From Paracoccus sulfuroxidans (lineage in GTDB: Bacteria; Pseudomonadota; Alphaproteobacteria; Rhodobacterales; Rhodobacteraceae), in contig NZ_VLKU01000004.1 in assembly GCF_007830335.1 (NCBI RefSeq), positions 62,001 to 126,000 on the forward strand: a stretch of 64,000 bases of DNA. Direction: 5' to 3'. The notes below the pieces were generated by a model. It had not been told where the DNA came from and ran no database searches. It was given only the letters and a program-made list of their open reading frames with translations. Position 1 is the stretch's first letter. Each line of letters begins with the position of its first letter. The translations under genes and the position numbers were made by a program. This document shows, one piece after another, positions 6,723-16,257 of the stretch.

Positions 6723-7832
6723 ATGGCGACTTCACGGGAACGTGTGCTGGAGGAACTGGCGAAGGTCGCCGTTCCGGGCGGCGGAAACCTTGTTTCGGCC
6801 GATCTTGTCCGGGCTTTGGCCATCGAAGGCGGTGTGATCCGATTCGTTATCGAGGTCGCGGATGCCGCGCAGGCCCGCGCCCTTGCCTCGGCCGAAGCCG
6901 AGGCGCAGCGCCTTTTGACCGCGCTGCCCGAGGTCGAGCGCGTGCAGATCGTGATGACCGCGCCTGCCGCGCCGCGCGGCTCGGCCCCGCCTCAGGTCAA
7001 GGCGCAGTCGGGCGCGGGGCGCGAGGCTCCGCCCAATCTGACCATCGGACGCCATCCCACGCCGCAGGACGGCCCGGCTTCGGTCGCGGGTGTCGCGCGC
7101 ATTCTGGCCATCGGCTCGGGCAAGGGCGGGGTCGGTAAATCGACCGTAACTTCGAACCTCGCGGTCGCGCTGGCGCGGGCAGGGCGCAAGGTCGGGATTC
7201 TGGACGCCGATATATACGGTCCCTCGCAGCCCCGGATGCTGGGCGTCACCGGCAAGCCCACCAGCGAGGGTGACGTCATCCAGCCGCTGCATGCGCATGG
7301 CGTGACGGTCATGTCGCTGGGCCTTCTGATGAAGGAAGGTGAGGCCGTCGTCTGGCGCGGTCCCATGCTGATGGGCGCGCTGCAACAGATGCTGACCCAG
7401 GTGAACTGGGGGCAGCTGGACGTGCTGCTGGTCGACCTGCCGCCGGGCACGGGCGATGTGCAGTTGAGCCTCTGCCAGAAAGCGAAGGTGACGGGGGCGA
7501 TCATCGTCTCGACCCCGCAGGACGTGGCGCTGATCGACGCCCGCCGCGCGATCGACATGTTCAACAAGCTGAAGACTCCGGTTCTGGGGCTGATCGAGAA
7601 TATGTCGACCTATGTCTGCCCGAATTGCGGGCATGAGGCGCATCTGTTCGGCCATGGCGGCGTCGCGACCGAGGCGCGCCAGCTGGACCTGCCCTTCCTG
7701 GGCGAGATCCCTTTGCAGCTTGAGGTGCGCCTTGCCGGGGACGCAGGCGTGCCCGTCGCGGCCGGAGAGGGCGCGGTCGCCGATGCCTATGCGCGTCTGG
7801 CCGAGCGCCTGATCGGCGGCGGCATGGCCTGA
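6723..7832 (+). CDS. mrp: Mrp/ApbC-family Fe-S cluster carrier ATPase
   Basis: A 369-residue protein with an N-terminal MIP18/FeS-assembly domain (about residues 1-100, without its usual conserved Cys). A P-loop ATPase domain of the MinD/Mrp type follows: deviant Walker A GSGKGGVGKST near residue 137, DADIYGPSQPRM, and a C-terminal CPNCG pair near residue 299 that bridges a 4Fe-4S cluster in the dimer. It carries Fe-S clusters to apoproteins; the nuo cluster in this window contains many such proteins. I chose MATSRERV with GGGGAG ten bases upstream; an in-frame upstream ATG at 6624 would add 33 residues that do not look like the family. A terminator follows. Confidence 0.92.
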   Translation: MATSRERVLEELAKVAVPGGGNLVSADLVRALAIEGGVIRFVIEVADAAQARALASAEAEAQRLLTALPEVERVQIVMTAPAAPRGSAPPQVKAQSGAGREAPPNLTIGRHPTPQDGPASVAGVARILAIGSGKGGVGKSTVTSNLAVALARAGRKVGILDADIYGPSQPRMLGVTGKPTSEGDVIQPLHAHGVTVMSLGLLMKEGEAVVWRGPMLMGALQQMLTQVNWGQLDVLLVDLPPGTGDVQLSLCQKAKVTGAIIVSTPQDVALIDARRAIDMFNKLKTPVLGLIENMSTYVCPNCGHEAHLFGHGGVATEARQLDLPFLGEIPLQLEVRLAGDAGVPVAAGEGAVADAYARLAERLIGGGMA

Positions 7833-7860
7833 CACCCACAAGCCGGGTTTCCAATTCGCC

Positions 7861-7893
7861 GGGCCAGAGGGCAGATCCCTCTGGCCCGGTCTC
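7861..7893 (+). terminator. mrp terminator
   Basis: A perfect 11-bp stem, GGGCCAGAGGG (7861-7871) with CCCTCTGGCCC (7877-7887), a five-base loop CAGAT and the tail GGTCTCTTTA. It separates mrp from the division-cluster leader. Confidence 0.85.
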
Positions 7894-7925
7894 TTTATAC
7901 AGAGGCGCGCGGTCCGCGACCGGTC

Positions 7926-7963
7926 TGGGATTTCATGGGAACCGGGGCTGGGAATTTACGGGA
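7926..7963 (+). promoter_or_regulatory. Two MraZ-type box pairs (TGGGA-N5-YGGGA)
   Basis: TGGGA at 7926-7930 and 7936-7940, then TGGGA at 7949-7953 and CGGGA at 7959-7963; each pair has exactly five bases between boxes. MraZ autoregulators bind direct TGGGN repeats with five-base spacers in front of mraZ. Further single TGGG copies follow at 7970 and 7987. Confidence 0.5.
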
Positions 7964-7981
7964 CCGGCGTGGGCATTTCCC

Positions 7982-8037
7982 GAATCTGGGCCAGAACACT
8001 CGAATCACCGCGCCGTGATTCTGCGTGATTCTGATTC
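7982..8037. promoter_or_regulatory. Cluster of five GANTC (CcrM methylation) sites
   Basis: GAATC at 7982-7986 and 8002-8006, GATTC at 8017-8021, 8027-8031 and 8033-8037. GANTC is the target of the cell-cycle methylase CcrM in alphaproteobacteria, and methylated GANTC in promoters recruits GcrA. At about 65% GC roughly one site per 300 bp is expected by chance, so five in 56 bp is striking. A sixth lies at 8137-8141. Confidence 0.6.
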
Positions 8038-8104
8038 CCTTCCCCGTGTTCGCCTGGCCACATCGGGCCAAATCCCGCCCGTGACGCAGGGGCGAAAGCA
8101 CTTT

Positions 8105-8119
8105 TGGGAATTCATGGGG
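8105..8119 (+). promoter_or_regulatory. MraZ-type box pair
   Basis: TGGGA (8105-8109) and TGGGG (8115-8119) separated by five bases. The 15-bp site resembles the first pair at 7926 closely (TGGGA-WTTCA-TGGG). Confidence 0.5.
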
Positions 8120-8277
8120 ATATTATGCCACAGCTAGAATCCCACTACATCTAGTAGCTGAATTTGTCTGCGCCCCGATACCTGCCCTGTGCGTCACGGG
8201 AAGGTGAGTTTGTTCACAGAGAGTTCTTCTGCAACAACCCGCCGGTGACCCTTGGGACTCCAAACAAATCCATTGCG

Positions 8278-8302
8278 TCCCATGTTTTCCCATGTCATCC
8301 CT
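8278..8302 (-). promoter_or_regulatory. Triple MraZ box
   Basis: On the minus strand AGGGA-N5-TGGGA-N5-TGGGA (8302-8278), three boxes with exact 10-bp period as described for MraZ operators. It lies just before the inferred start of the leader RNA and 264 bases before the mraZ start codon, suitable for autoregulation of the cluster. Confidence 0.6.
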
Positions 8303-8309
8303 TTCTCAC

Positions 8310-8522
8310 GGAGAGGGGCTCCAAGGGACAACAAGATCCCGAAAGGCGATAGCAGGCTTTCATACAGGCAACCCACTCCACATTCGCCCCTGCGGCGCGC
8401 GAGCAGCACCTCCCCCAGGTGGCGCAAACGCAGGGCGCGGTCCCCGAAACTTCGGGGCCCAGCAATGGGAACGAGGGCGGCGGATCGGGCAGTGGCAGCA
8501 GCCCGATCCGCCCTTTCCTTTT
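8310..8522 (+). ncRNA. UpsM-like leader small RNA of the mraZ/dcw transcript
   Basis: Between the triple MraZ box and mraZ there is no gene, but a stretch of about 210 bases with three hairpins. They are CACCT/AGGTG around a CCCCC loop (8407-8421), CCCCGA/TCGGGG (8442-8457) and a strong intrinsic terminator (8479-8522). In Rhodobacter sphaeroides the mraZ 5' leader yields a terminated small RNA of about this size, UpsM, which accumulates under stress. Position, size and terminator agree; sequence homology was not tested. The 5' end is a guess from size and the position of the operator. The ribosome binding site of mraZ lies beyond the terminator, so the cluster needs read-through or a second promoter. 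Confidence 0.6.
8479..8522 (+). terminator. Intrinsic terminator in the mraZ leader
   Basis: A 12-bp stem (8479-8490 with 8501-8512, core CGGATCGGGC/GCCCGATCCG), a ten-base loop and the tail TTTCCTTTTC. It stands 44 bases before the mraZ start and would end the leader RNA. Confidence 0.8.
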
Positions 8523-8565
8523 CGGGCAACCGGGAAGGCTGTGACAGTGGAAGGAGTGCGGGCCA

Positions 8566-9096
8566 GTGGCGCGCAGATTCAGAGGTTCGGAAGAGGTCAA
8601 GGTGGACGCGAAAGGTCGCGTGTCCATTCCTGCCAAATTCCGCCGGGTCTTTGAAGCTTCCGACCCCGATTGGGTCAACGGCCGCCGCCCGCAGTTGGTC
8701 ATCGTCTACGGCACCCGCGACTGGAAACACCTGCAGCTGTTCACCATTGAAGCGATGGACGAAATCGACGCCGGCATCTCGCGCATGCCGCGCGGCAGCG
8801 CCGAGCGGAACCTGCTGGAAAACATCTACCACGGCCATGCCGAGGAAACCGACATCGACGGCGATGGCCGTCTGGTCCTGCCGCAGAAGCTGCGCGAAAA
8901 GATCGGCCTCGTCGACGGCGCCTTCTTCATCTCGGCGGGCGACAGCCTGAAGGTCTGGACCCCCGAGGCCTATGCCGAGGAAGAGCGCCGCCTTGAAGAA
9001 CTGGTCCCCGATTTTGAGCCGGGCGCCGACCCGCTGTCGCTGCTGAACGCAGCAGGCGCTGGCGCGGCCGCGCCGATGGCAGGGGGTGGGGACTAG
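8566..9096 (+). CDS. mraZ: Transcriptional regulator MraZ
   Basis: A 176-residue protein with two SpoVT/AbrB-like half-domains, each showing the DNA-binding signature ([14 protein letters not shown] near residue 12 and [14 protein letters not shown] near residue 98). MraZ forms ring-shaped oligomers that bind the TGGGN repeats upstream and usually represses the division and cell-wall cluster it heads. Start is GTG with AAGGAG nine bases upstream. A C-terminal Ala/Gly-rich tail of about 15 residues is extra compared with enterobacterial MraZ. rsmH begins two bases after the stop. Confidence 0.94.
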   Translation: MARRFRGSEEVKVDAKGRVSIPAKFRRVFEASDPDWVNGRRPQLVIVYGTRDWKHLQLFTIEAMDEIDAGISRMPRGSAERNLLENIYHGHAEETDIDGDGRLVLPQKLREKIGLVDGAFFISAGDSLKVWTPEAYAEEERRLEELVPDFEPGADPLSLLNAAGAGAAAPMAGGGD

Positions 9097-9097
9097 C

Positions 9098-10072
9098 ATG
9101 TCGACCGCCTCGGAACCTCATGTCTCTGTTCTGCTGGGCCCGCTGTTGCGGGCCGTTCAGCCTGTCGAGGGTGTCTGGCTGGACGGAACATTTGGCGCGG
9201 GCGGTTACAGCCGGGGACTGCTGGAGGCCGGGGCCACCAAGGTCATCGGCGTCGACCGCGACCCTTCGGTGTTCCAGATGGCCCAGAGCTGGGCGGCGCA
9301 ATATGGCGACCGGCTGCGGCTGGTCGAGGGTACGTTTTCCGATCTTGACACGCTGGCGGGCGAGCCGCTGGACGGGGTCGTGCTGGATCTGGGCGTCAGC
9401 TCGATGCAGCTGGATCAGGCCGAGCGCGGATTTTCCTTCCTGCGCGACGGCCCGCTGGACATGCGCATGGCCGACAAGGGGCCGTCGGCGGCCGAGCTGC
9501 TGAACGAGGCACCCGAGGCGCTGATCGCGGATGTGCTCTATCTTTACGGCGAGGAGCGCGCCTCGCGCCGCATCGCCAAGGCGATCGTGGCCGCGCGCCC
9601 GCTGCACCGCACGGCCCAGCTGGCCGAGGTCGTGGCCGCCTGCCTGCCGCGCCCGAAACCGGGCCAAAGTCATCCCGCCACGCGGGCCTTTCAGGCCATC
9701 CGCATCTGGGTCAATGATGAATTCGGCCAGCTGGTCGCAGGGCTTTCCGCTGCCGAACGCGCGCTGAAGCCGGGCGGCAAGCTGGCGGTGGTCAGCTTCC
9801 ACTCGCTGGAGGACCGGATCGTCAAGCGCTTCATGCAGGCGCGTTCGAACAGCGCGGGCGGCGGCAGCCGTCACGCCCCGGTTCTTGCGCAAGAGGCACC
9901 GGCGTTTACCCAACCCTACCGCCGCGCCATCGGCCCCGATGATGCCGAGCTTGCGGCCAATCCGCGCTCACGCTCATCGCTTCTGCGCGTCGCGATCCGC
10001 ACCGATGCCCCGGCGGGCCGGGTCGAGGGCGCACTTCTGGGGCAGCCGCTTCTGCCCGAAAGGAGGGGCTGA
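9098..10072 (+). CDS. rsmH: 16S rRNA (cytosine-1402-N4)-methyltransferase
   Basis: A 324-residue RsmH (MraW) protein. Visible motifs are [10 protein letters not shown] at the start, the SAM loop [32 protein letters not shown], the catalytic-region [13 protein letters not shown] and [14 protein letters not shown]. It methylates N4 of C1402 in the 30S decoding centre. I use ATG 9098, just after the mraZ stop; an in-frame upstream GTG at 9086 would overlap mraZ. The stop overlaps the ftsL start by one base, so the genes are translated as one block. Confidence 0.96.
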   Translation: MSTASEPHVSVLLGPLLRAVQPVEGVWLDGTFGAGGYSRGLLEAGATKVIGVDRDPSVFQMAQSWAAQYGDRLRLVEGTFSDLDTLAGEPLDGVVLDLGVSSMQLDQAERGFSFLRDGPLDMRMADKGPSAAELLNEAPEALIADVLYLYGEERASRRIAKAIVAARPLHRTAQLAEVVAACLPRPKPGQSHPATRAFQAIRIWVNDEFGQLVAGLSAAERALKPGGKLAVVSFHSLEDRIVKRFMQARSNSAGGGSRHAPVLAQEAPAFTQPYRRAIGPDDAELAANPRSRSSLLRVAIRTDAPAGRVEGALLGQPLLPERRG

Positions 10073-10407
10073 TGCGCTCGATCCTGTATCTGTTCACGGT
10101 TCTGGTGGTGATGGGACTGGCCTTCTGGGCCTACCGCGAAAACTATCGCACGCAGGCCGAGATCAACAAGATGGCCGATGTGCAGCGCGAAATGTCTGTC
10201 CTGCGCGAAAATCTGGCGATCCTGCGCGCCGAATGGGCTTATCAGAACCGTCCCGAGCGGCTGCGGGAACTGGTGAACCTGAATTTCGACAAGCTGAAAC
10301 TGCTGCCGCTGACCTCTGACCAATTCGTCGACGTGGGACATGTCGCCTATCCGGCCCCGCCGCCCGCGCCGGCCGAAGACGCGCCCTCCGAGGAGACCGA
10401 GCGATGA
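10072..10407 (+). CDS. ftsL: Cell division protein FtsL
   Basis: A 111-residue bitopic protein with a short cytoplasmic end, one membrane helix (about residues 4-22, LYLFTVLVVMGLAFWAY) and a periplasmic coiled coil (QAEINKMADVQREMSVLREN). The conserved PERLRELVN segment is present. FtsL forms the FtsQLB complex that activates septal synthesis by FtsW/FtsI. Sequence conservation in the family is low, so the call rests on topology plus position between rsmH and ftsI. The last residues are Pro/Ala/Glu-rich. It overlaps ftsI by four bases. Confidence 0.88.
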   Translation: MRSILYLFTVLVVMGLAFWAYRENYRTQAEINKMADVQREMSVLRENLAILRAEWAYQNRPERLRELVNLNFDKLKLLPLTSDQFVDVGHVAYPAPPPAPAEDAPSEETER

Positions 10408-12209
10408 TCCGTACGCCCCTTCGCCCCCTGGCCCGCATTCTTCGCGCACGAGAAAAGGGCGAGAACCCCGATGAAATCGAGGCCGAAAACCTCGCCAACC
10501 GCCACGCCGAGATTCAGGACCGGGCCCGCTCGCAGGCAGAGAACCGGCTGTATTTCATGGCGCTGGCCTTCGTCATCGCCTTCGGCACCATCGGCGTGCG
10601 CATGGGCGCGCTGGCAGGCAGCCAGCCGACCGAGCCGCGCGTGCAGGCCAGCGGCGCGCAGATCATCTCTCAGCGGGCCGATATCGTCGACCGTCAGGGA
10701 CGGGTTCTGGCGACGAACCTGATCACCCATTCGCTTTACGCCCATCCCCAGCAGATGGTCGATCCGCAGCGCGCCGTGCGCGAGCTGGTGCGGATCTTTC
10801 CTGACCTCAACGAAGAGCGGCTGACCCGCGATTTCACCGGATCGCGCACCTTCCTGTGGATCAAGCGCAAGATCAGCCCCGAGCAGATGCAGGCCGTCCA
10901 TGACATCGGTGAGCCGGGCCTGCTGTTCGGCCCGCGCGAGATGCGGCTTTACCCCAACGGCCATATTGCCAGCCATATCCTTGGCGGCTCGACCTTCGGG
11001 CATGAGGGCGTGGCCAGCGCCGAGGTGCTGGGCGTCGCGGGCGTCGAAAAGGCCTTTGACCGCTGGCTGCGCGACCCCGCCAATGACGGCGCGCCCTTGA
11101 TGCTGTCGCTGGACCTGACCGTTCAGGCCGCGATGGAAGAAGTGCTGTCGAACGGCATGAAGGTGATGAACGCCAAGGGCGCCACCGGCATCCTGATGGA
11201 GATCAAGACCGGTGAGATCGTGGCCATGGCCAGCATGCCTGACTTCGATCCGAACGACCGTCCGCGTCCGCTGACCAAGGGCGACGCCTCGGATAGCCCG
11301 CTGTTCAACCGCGCGGTGCAGGGCCAGTACGAGCTTGGCTCGACCTTCAAGATCTTCCCGGTCGCGCAGGCGTTGGATATGGGGCTAATCAACCCCAATA
11401 CGATGATCAACACCCAGTCGCCGATGAAGATTGGCAAGTTCCTGATCCATGACTTCCATGTCTATGGCGCGCAGATGTCGGTTTCGGACATCATCGCGAA
11501 ATCCTCGAACGTGGGGACGGTGCGGGTCGCGCAGATGGTGGGCGGCCAGAAGCAGCGGGAATTCCTTGAAAACCTTGGCTTCTTTGAACCGACGCCGCTG
11601 GAGCTGACCGAAGCGCCGACCGGCAAGCCCTTGGTGCCGCAGCGCTGGCCTGCGGTGACCGCCGCGACCGTGTCCTTCGGCCATGGCCTTGCCGCCAGCC
11701 CGCTGCATCTGGCGACGGCCTATGCGACGCTGGGCAATGGCGGACGCCGCGTCACGCCGACGCTGGTGCACGAACGCAACCGCCCTGCGGGCGAGCAGGT
11801 GCTGTCCGAACAGGCCTCGCGCCGGGCTCTGGGCCTCTTGCGCGAAGTGGTGACGCGCGGCAGCGGCCGCTCGGCCAATGTCGAGGGCTATGAAGTCGCG
11901 GGCAAGACCGGCACCGCCGACAAGCCGCGTCCGCAAGGTGGCTATTATCGCGACAAGGTGGTCTCGACCTTCGCCTCGGTCTTCCCGGTCAGCGATCCGC
12001 AATATGCGCTGGTCCTGACGCTGGACGAGCCTTCGGTGAACCGGGCAGGGGGCGTCTCGGCCCGGACTGCCGGTCTGACTGCCGCGCCCGTCGCGGGCGA
12101 GATGATCCGTCGCGTCGCGCCGCTGCTGGGTCTGCGCCCGATCACCGAAGATGCGCTGCCGAATGTTGAACCTCGCTCGGCCGATGGTCTAAAGATCGTC
12201 TCGAATTAA
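10404..12209 (+). CDS. ftsI: Septal peptidoglycan transpeptidase FtsI (PBP3)
   Basis: A 601-residue class B penicillin-binding protein. It has a cytoplasmic N-terminus, one membrane helix at about residues 49-66, a dimerisation domain (ADIVDRQGRVLATNL) and the transpeptidase domain. Its active-site motifs are Ser313-Thr-Phe-Lys, Ser367-Ser-Asn and Lys501-Thr-Gly-Thr. It crosslinks septal peptidoglycan with FtsW and is a beta-lactam target. Length is normal. ATGA overlap with ftsL. The C-terminal ~25 residues (EDALPNVEPRSADGLKIV) lie beyond the catalytic fold. Confidence 0.96.
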   Translation: MIRTPLRPLARILRAREKGENPDEIEAENLANRHAEIQDRARSQAENRLYFMALAFVIAFGTIGVRMGALAGSQPTEPRVQASGAQIISQRADIVDRQGRVLATNLITHSLYAHPQQMVDPQRAVRELVRIFPDLNEERLTRDFTGSRTFLWIKRKISPEQMQAVHDIGEPGLLFGPREMRLYPNGHIASHILGGSTFGHEGVASAEVLGVAGVEKAFDRWLRDPANDGAPLMLSLDLTVQAAMEEVLSNGMKVMNAKGATGILMEIKTGEIVAMASMPDFDPNDRPRPLTKGDASDSPLFNRAVQGQYELGSTFKIFPVAQALDMGLINPNTMINTQSPMKIGKFLIHDFHVYGAQMSVSDIIAKSSNVGTVRVAQMVGGQKQREFLENLGFFEPTPLELTEAPTGKPLVPQRWPAVTAATVSFGHGLAASPLHLATAYATLGNGGRRVTPTLVHERNRPAGEQVLSEQASRRALGLLREVVTRGSGRSANVEGYEVAGKTGTADKPRPQGGYYRDKVVSTFASVFPVSDPQYALVLTLDEPSVNRAGGVSARTAGLTAAPVAGEMIRRVAPLLGLRPITEDALPNVEPRSADGLKIVSN

Positions 12210-12222
12210 GTGAGAGGTTGTC

Positions 12223-13707
12223 GTGGCTGATCGGGGAATGCGACTGTCCCTTCTGGGGCTGAGAGGGGACAAGGGGCGCGACCCCGAGATCACGGATATC
12301 GCCGTGGATTCGCGCAAGGTGCGCGACGGGCATCTGTTCGCGGCGCTGCCGGGCTCGGTGACGCATGGGGCGGAATTCATCCAATACGCGCTGCGTCAGG
12401 GCGCTGCAGCGATCCTGACAGACCGTGAAGGCGCCAACATCGCGGCGGACGTGCTGGCCGGTTCGGATGCGGCGCTGGTCGTGGCCGAAGACCCGCGCGC
12501 AGCGCTGGCCGGAGCGGCGGCACTGTGGTTTCACAGCCAGCCAAGGACGATGGTCGCGGTCACCGGCACCTCGGGCAAGACCTCGATTGCCACCTTCACG
12601 CGCCAGATCTGGCAGAACCTTGGCCGCAAGGCGATCAGCATCGGCACCATGGGGGTGAACGGCGACTATCAGGCCAAGCTCGCCCATACGACGCCCGATC
12701 CCCTGACGCTGCATTTCGTGCTGGCCGATGCGGTGGCGCATGGCGTGACGCATGCGGCGATGGAGGCCTCGTCCCACGGGCTCGACCAGCGGCGTCTGGA
12801 CGGGGTGCGGCTGCAGGCGGGGGCGTTCTCGAACTTCAGCCAGGACCACCTCGACTATCACAAGAACTTCGACGACTATTTCGCGGCCAAGGCGCTGCTC
12901 TTCAACCACGTGCTGGACGAGGGCGCGGCGGCGATCATCAACATCGATGAGCCGCGTGGCCGCCAGATGGCCGAGATCGCCCATGATCGCGGGCTGGTGC
13001 TGACCACCATCGGCCGGGATGAGCGCGCTGACATGCGCATTCTGGGCCAGCGTTATGACGCGACCGGACAGGATCTGCGGTTCCAGTTCCAGGGTCAGGC
13101 GCATATGGTCCGCCTGCCGCTGATCGGCGGTTTCCAGGCCGAGAACGTGCTGGCCGCCGCAGGCCTCGCCATCGCGACCGGCGAGAAGCCCGAGGAGGTT
13201 TTTGCGACGCTTTCCGAACTGCGCACCGTGCGCGGTCGGATGCAGCTGGCCGCGATGCGCGACAATGGCGCGGCGGTTTTCGTCGATTACAGCCACAAGC
13301 CCGGCGCGCTGGCCTCGGCCCTGCAATCCCTGCGCCCGCATGTGATGGGCCGGATCGTCGTGGTCTTTGGCGCAGGCGGCGATCGCGACAAGCTGAAGCG
13401 CCCGCTGATGGGCGAGGCGGCGCGCGAATTCGCCGATGTGGTGATCGTCACCGACGACAACCCCCGCAGCGAGGTTCCCGCGAAGATCCGCGCCGAGGTC
13501 ATGGCCGGTGCAGGCCCCGACGCCATCGAGGTCGGGGACCGGGCCGAAGCGATCCTGCGCGGCGTCGACGCGCTGCAGCCGGGCGACGCGCTGCTGATCG
13601 CGGGCAAAGGGCATGAGACGGGCCAGATCATCGGCAACGACGTCTATCCTTTCGATGATGTCGAGCAGGCCTCAGTCGCCGTCGCGGCGCTGGACGGCAA
13701 GATATGA
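12223..13707 (+). CDS. murE: UDP-MurNAc-L-Ala-D-Glu:meso-DAP ligase
   Basis: A 494-residue Mur ligase that adds meso-diaminopimelate to the peptidoglycan precursor in the cytoplasm. The P-loop VTGTSGKTS lies near residue 111. The DNPR motif at residues 412-415 is the mark of meso-DAP (not lysine) specificity. The catalytic ASSHGLDQRRLDG segment is visible. Start is GTG with GAGAGG eight bases upstream, 13 bases after ftsI. It overlaps murF by four bases (ATGA). Confidence 0.96.
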   Translation: MADRGMRLSLLGLRGDKGRDPEITDIAVDSRKVRDGHLFAALPGSVTHGAEFIQYALRQGAAAILTDREGANIAADVLAGSDAALVVAEDPRAALAGAAALWFHSQPRTMVAVTGTSGKTSIATFTRQIWQNLGRKAISIGTMGVNGDYQAKLAHTTPDPLTLHFVLADAVAHGVTHAAMEASSHGLDQRRLDGVRLQAGAFSNFSQDHLDYHKNFDDYFAAKALLFNHVLDEGAAAIINIDEPRGRQMAEIAHDRGLVLTTIGRDERADMRILGQRYDATGQDLRFQFQGQAHMVRLPLIGGFQAENVLAAAGLAIATGEKPEEVFATLSELRTVRGRMQLAAMRDNGAAVFVDYSHKPGALASALQSLRPHVMGRIVVVFGAGGDRDKLKRPLMGEAAREFADVVIVTDDNPRSEVPAKIRAEVMAGAGPDAIEVGDRAEAILRGVDALQPGDALLIAGKGHETGQIIGNDVYPFDDVEQASVAVAALDGKI

Positions 13708-15088
13708 GCCTCTGGACCGCAGCAGAGGCCGCTGCCGCAACCGGCGGTCAGGCGGTCGGGGACTGGCAGGTCAAGGGCGTCTCCATCGACACGCGCACAA
13801 TCACGCCAGGCGATCTGTTCGTCGCCCTGAAGGACGTGCGCGACGGCCATGACTTCGTGGCGCAGGCGTTGGAGAAAGGCGCAGGCGCCGCGCTGGTCAG
13901 CCACATCCCCGACGGCGTTGCGCCGGACGCGCCGCTGCTGATTGTGCCCGATGTGCTGAAGGGCCTTGAGGCGCTTGGCCGCGCCGGTCGCGCCCGCATG
14001 ACGGGCAAGGTCATCGCCATCACCGGCTCGGTCGGCAAGACCTCGACCAAAGAGATGGCCCGCGCCGCTCTGGCCGGGCAGGGGCGCATCCACGCGGCTG
14101 AAGCCAGCTACAACAACCATTGGGGCGTGCCGCTAACGCTGGCGCGCATGCCCGCCGACACCGATTACGCGATCATCGAGATCGGCATGAGCAACCCCGG
14201 CGAGATCGAGCCGCTGGCGCGTCTCGCCCGGCCCCATGTCGCGATGATCACCACCGTCGCCGCCGCCCATCTGGAAGCCTTCGGCGCCATCGAGGGCATC
14301 GCCCGCGAAAAGGGCGCCATCTTCACGGGCCTTGAGGCCGCAGGCAGCGCCATCATCCCCGAGGATCTGGCCGTCACCCCGATTCTGCGCGACGCCGCCG
14401 ATGCCTCTGGTGCCATCGTCATCGGCTTCGGCGATCAGGGCATGGCCCGTCCCGTGAAGGCCGAGACGACCGACGGCATCACCCAGGTTCGTGCGCGTGT
14501 GCTGGGCGAGACGCTGGATTTCACCCTGCACACCTCGGGCACGCATTTCGTGATGAATGCCGTGGGCGTACTGGCCGCGATCACCGCCTCGGGCGCGGAT
14601 GCGAAGGCCGCCGCGAAGGGGCTTGGCGACTGGCATCCCCCAGCGGGCCGTGGCGCGGTCGAGGATCTGGGTGGCATCCGCCTGATCGACGACGCCTTCA
14701 ACTCGAACCCCACCTCGCTCGCGGCGGGGCTTGCGACGCTGGCCCGGCTGACGGGGGGGCGCCGCGTGGCGATCCTGGGCGACATGCTGGAGCTTGGCCC
14801 CGATGAGGTCGCCATGCATCTGGCCATGGCCTCGGACCCCTCGATGCCCGCCATCGCGGTGGTCCATACGGCGGGCCCCCTGATGCAGAACCTTCACGAC
14901 GCCTTGCCGCAGGACCGCCGCGGCACCCATGCCGCCACCTCGGCCGAACTGGCCCGGATGGTCACGGAACTCGTCTCGCCCGGCGATATCGTGCTGGTCA
15001 AGGGGTCGAAATCCTCAAAGGTCTCGACCGTGGTTGACGCGCTTCGCCGAAACGCGCAAACGACCCGCTCTGAAAAAGAGGGACAGTA

Positions 15089-15089
<1 letters not shown>
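13704..15089 (+). CDS. murF: UDP-MurNAc-tripeptide:D-Ala-D-Ala ligase
   Basis: A 461-residue Mur ligase adding D-Ala-D-Ala to complete the pentapeptide. It shows the N-terminal substrate-binding segment with [16 protein letters not shown], the P-loop [13 protein letters not shown] near residue 110, [16 protein letters not shown] and [10 protein letters not shown]. Length is normal. Its last base is the first base of the mraY start, so translation is coupled. From its second half onward leucine codons shift from CTG toward CTC, a trend that continues through mraY and murD. Confidence 0.96.
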
Positions 15090-16171
<1,082 letters not shown>

Positions 16172-16181
16172 CCTCTGGCGG

Positions 16182-16203
16182 CTTCTTTCATGCCGAAATA
16201 TCC
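16182..16203 (+). repeat. Dispersed intergenic 22-bp motif, copy 1
   Basis: CTTCTTTCATGCCGAAATAT followed by CC, directly after mraY. It is followed by a G-run and the hairpin CCGGGGG...CCCCCGG (16213-16234). The same motif recurs at 17662, 33993, 42394 (minus) and 51699 (minus), consensus YTTCTYYSNTGYYSAAATAY plus CC. Confidence 0.65.
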
Positions 16204-16257
16204 TCTGGGGGTCCGGGGGGCGAAGCGCCCCCGGCTTTCCGCATCGAAAGGCAGATC

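Larger units (their letters stand above)
7888..8309 (+). promoter_or_regulatory. Upstream regulatory region of the dcw cluster
   Basis: About 420 bases without a credible gene between the mrp terminator and the leader RNA. In order it holds a degenerate tandem repeat of TGGGA boxes (7926-7991), five GANTC sites (7982-8037) around a 20-bp inverted repeat (GAATCAC 8002-8008 with GTGATTC 8015-8021), another TGGGA pair (8105-8119), a palindromic stretch (CAGCTA 8131-8136 with TAGCTG 8155-8160), a sixth GANTC (8137-8141) and a triple box in reverse orientation (8278-8302). A short ORF at 8164-8352 has no support. I could not pick a convincing -35/-10 pair. Confidence 0.6.

Noticed and set aside
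8164..8352. 62-codon ORF MSAPRYLPCASR... upstream of mraZ
   Set aside because: No ribosome binding site, no recognisable family, and it runs through the triple MraZ box and the leader RNA start.
8303..8522. RNase P RNA, 6S RNA or SRP RNA
   Set aside because: The universally conserved RNase P and SRP core sequences are absent, and the size and position fit an UpsM-type leader better.
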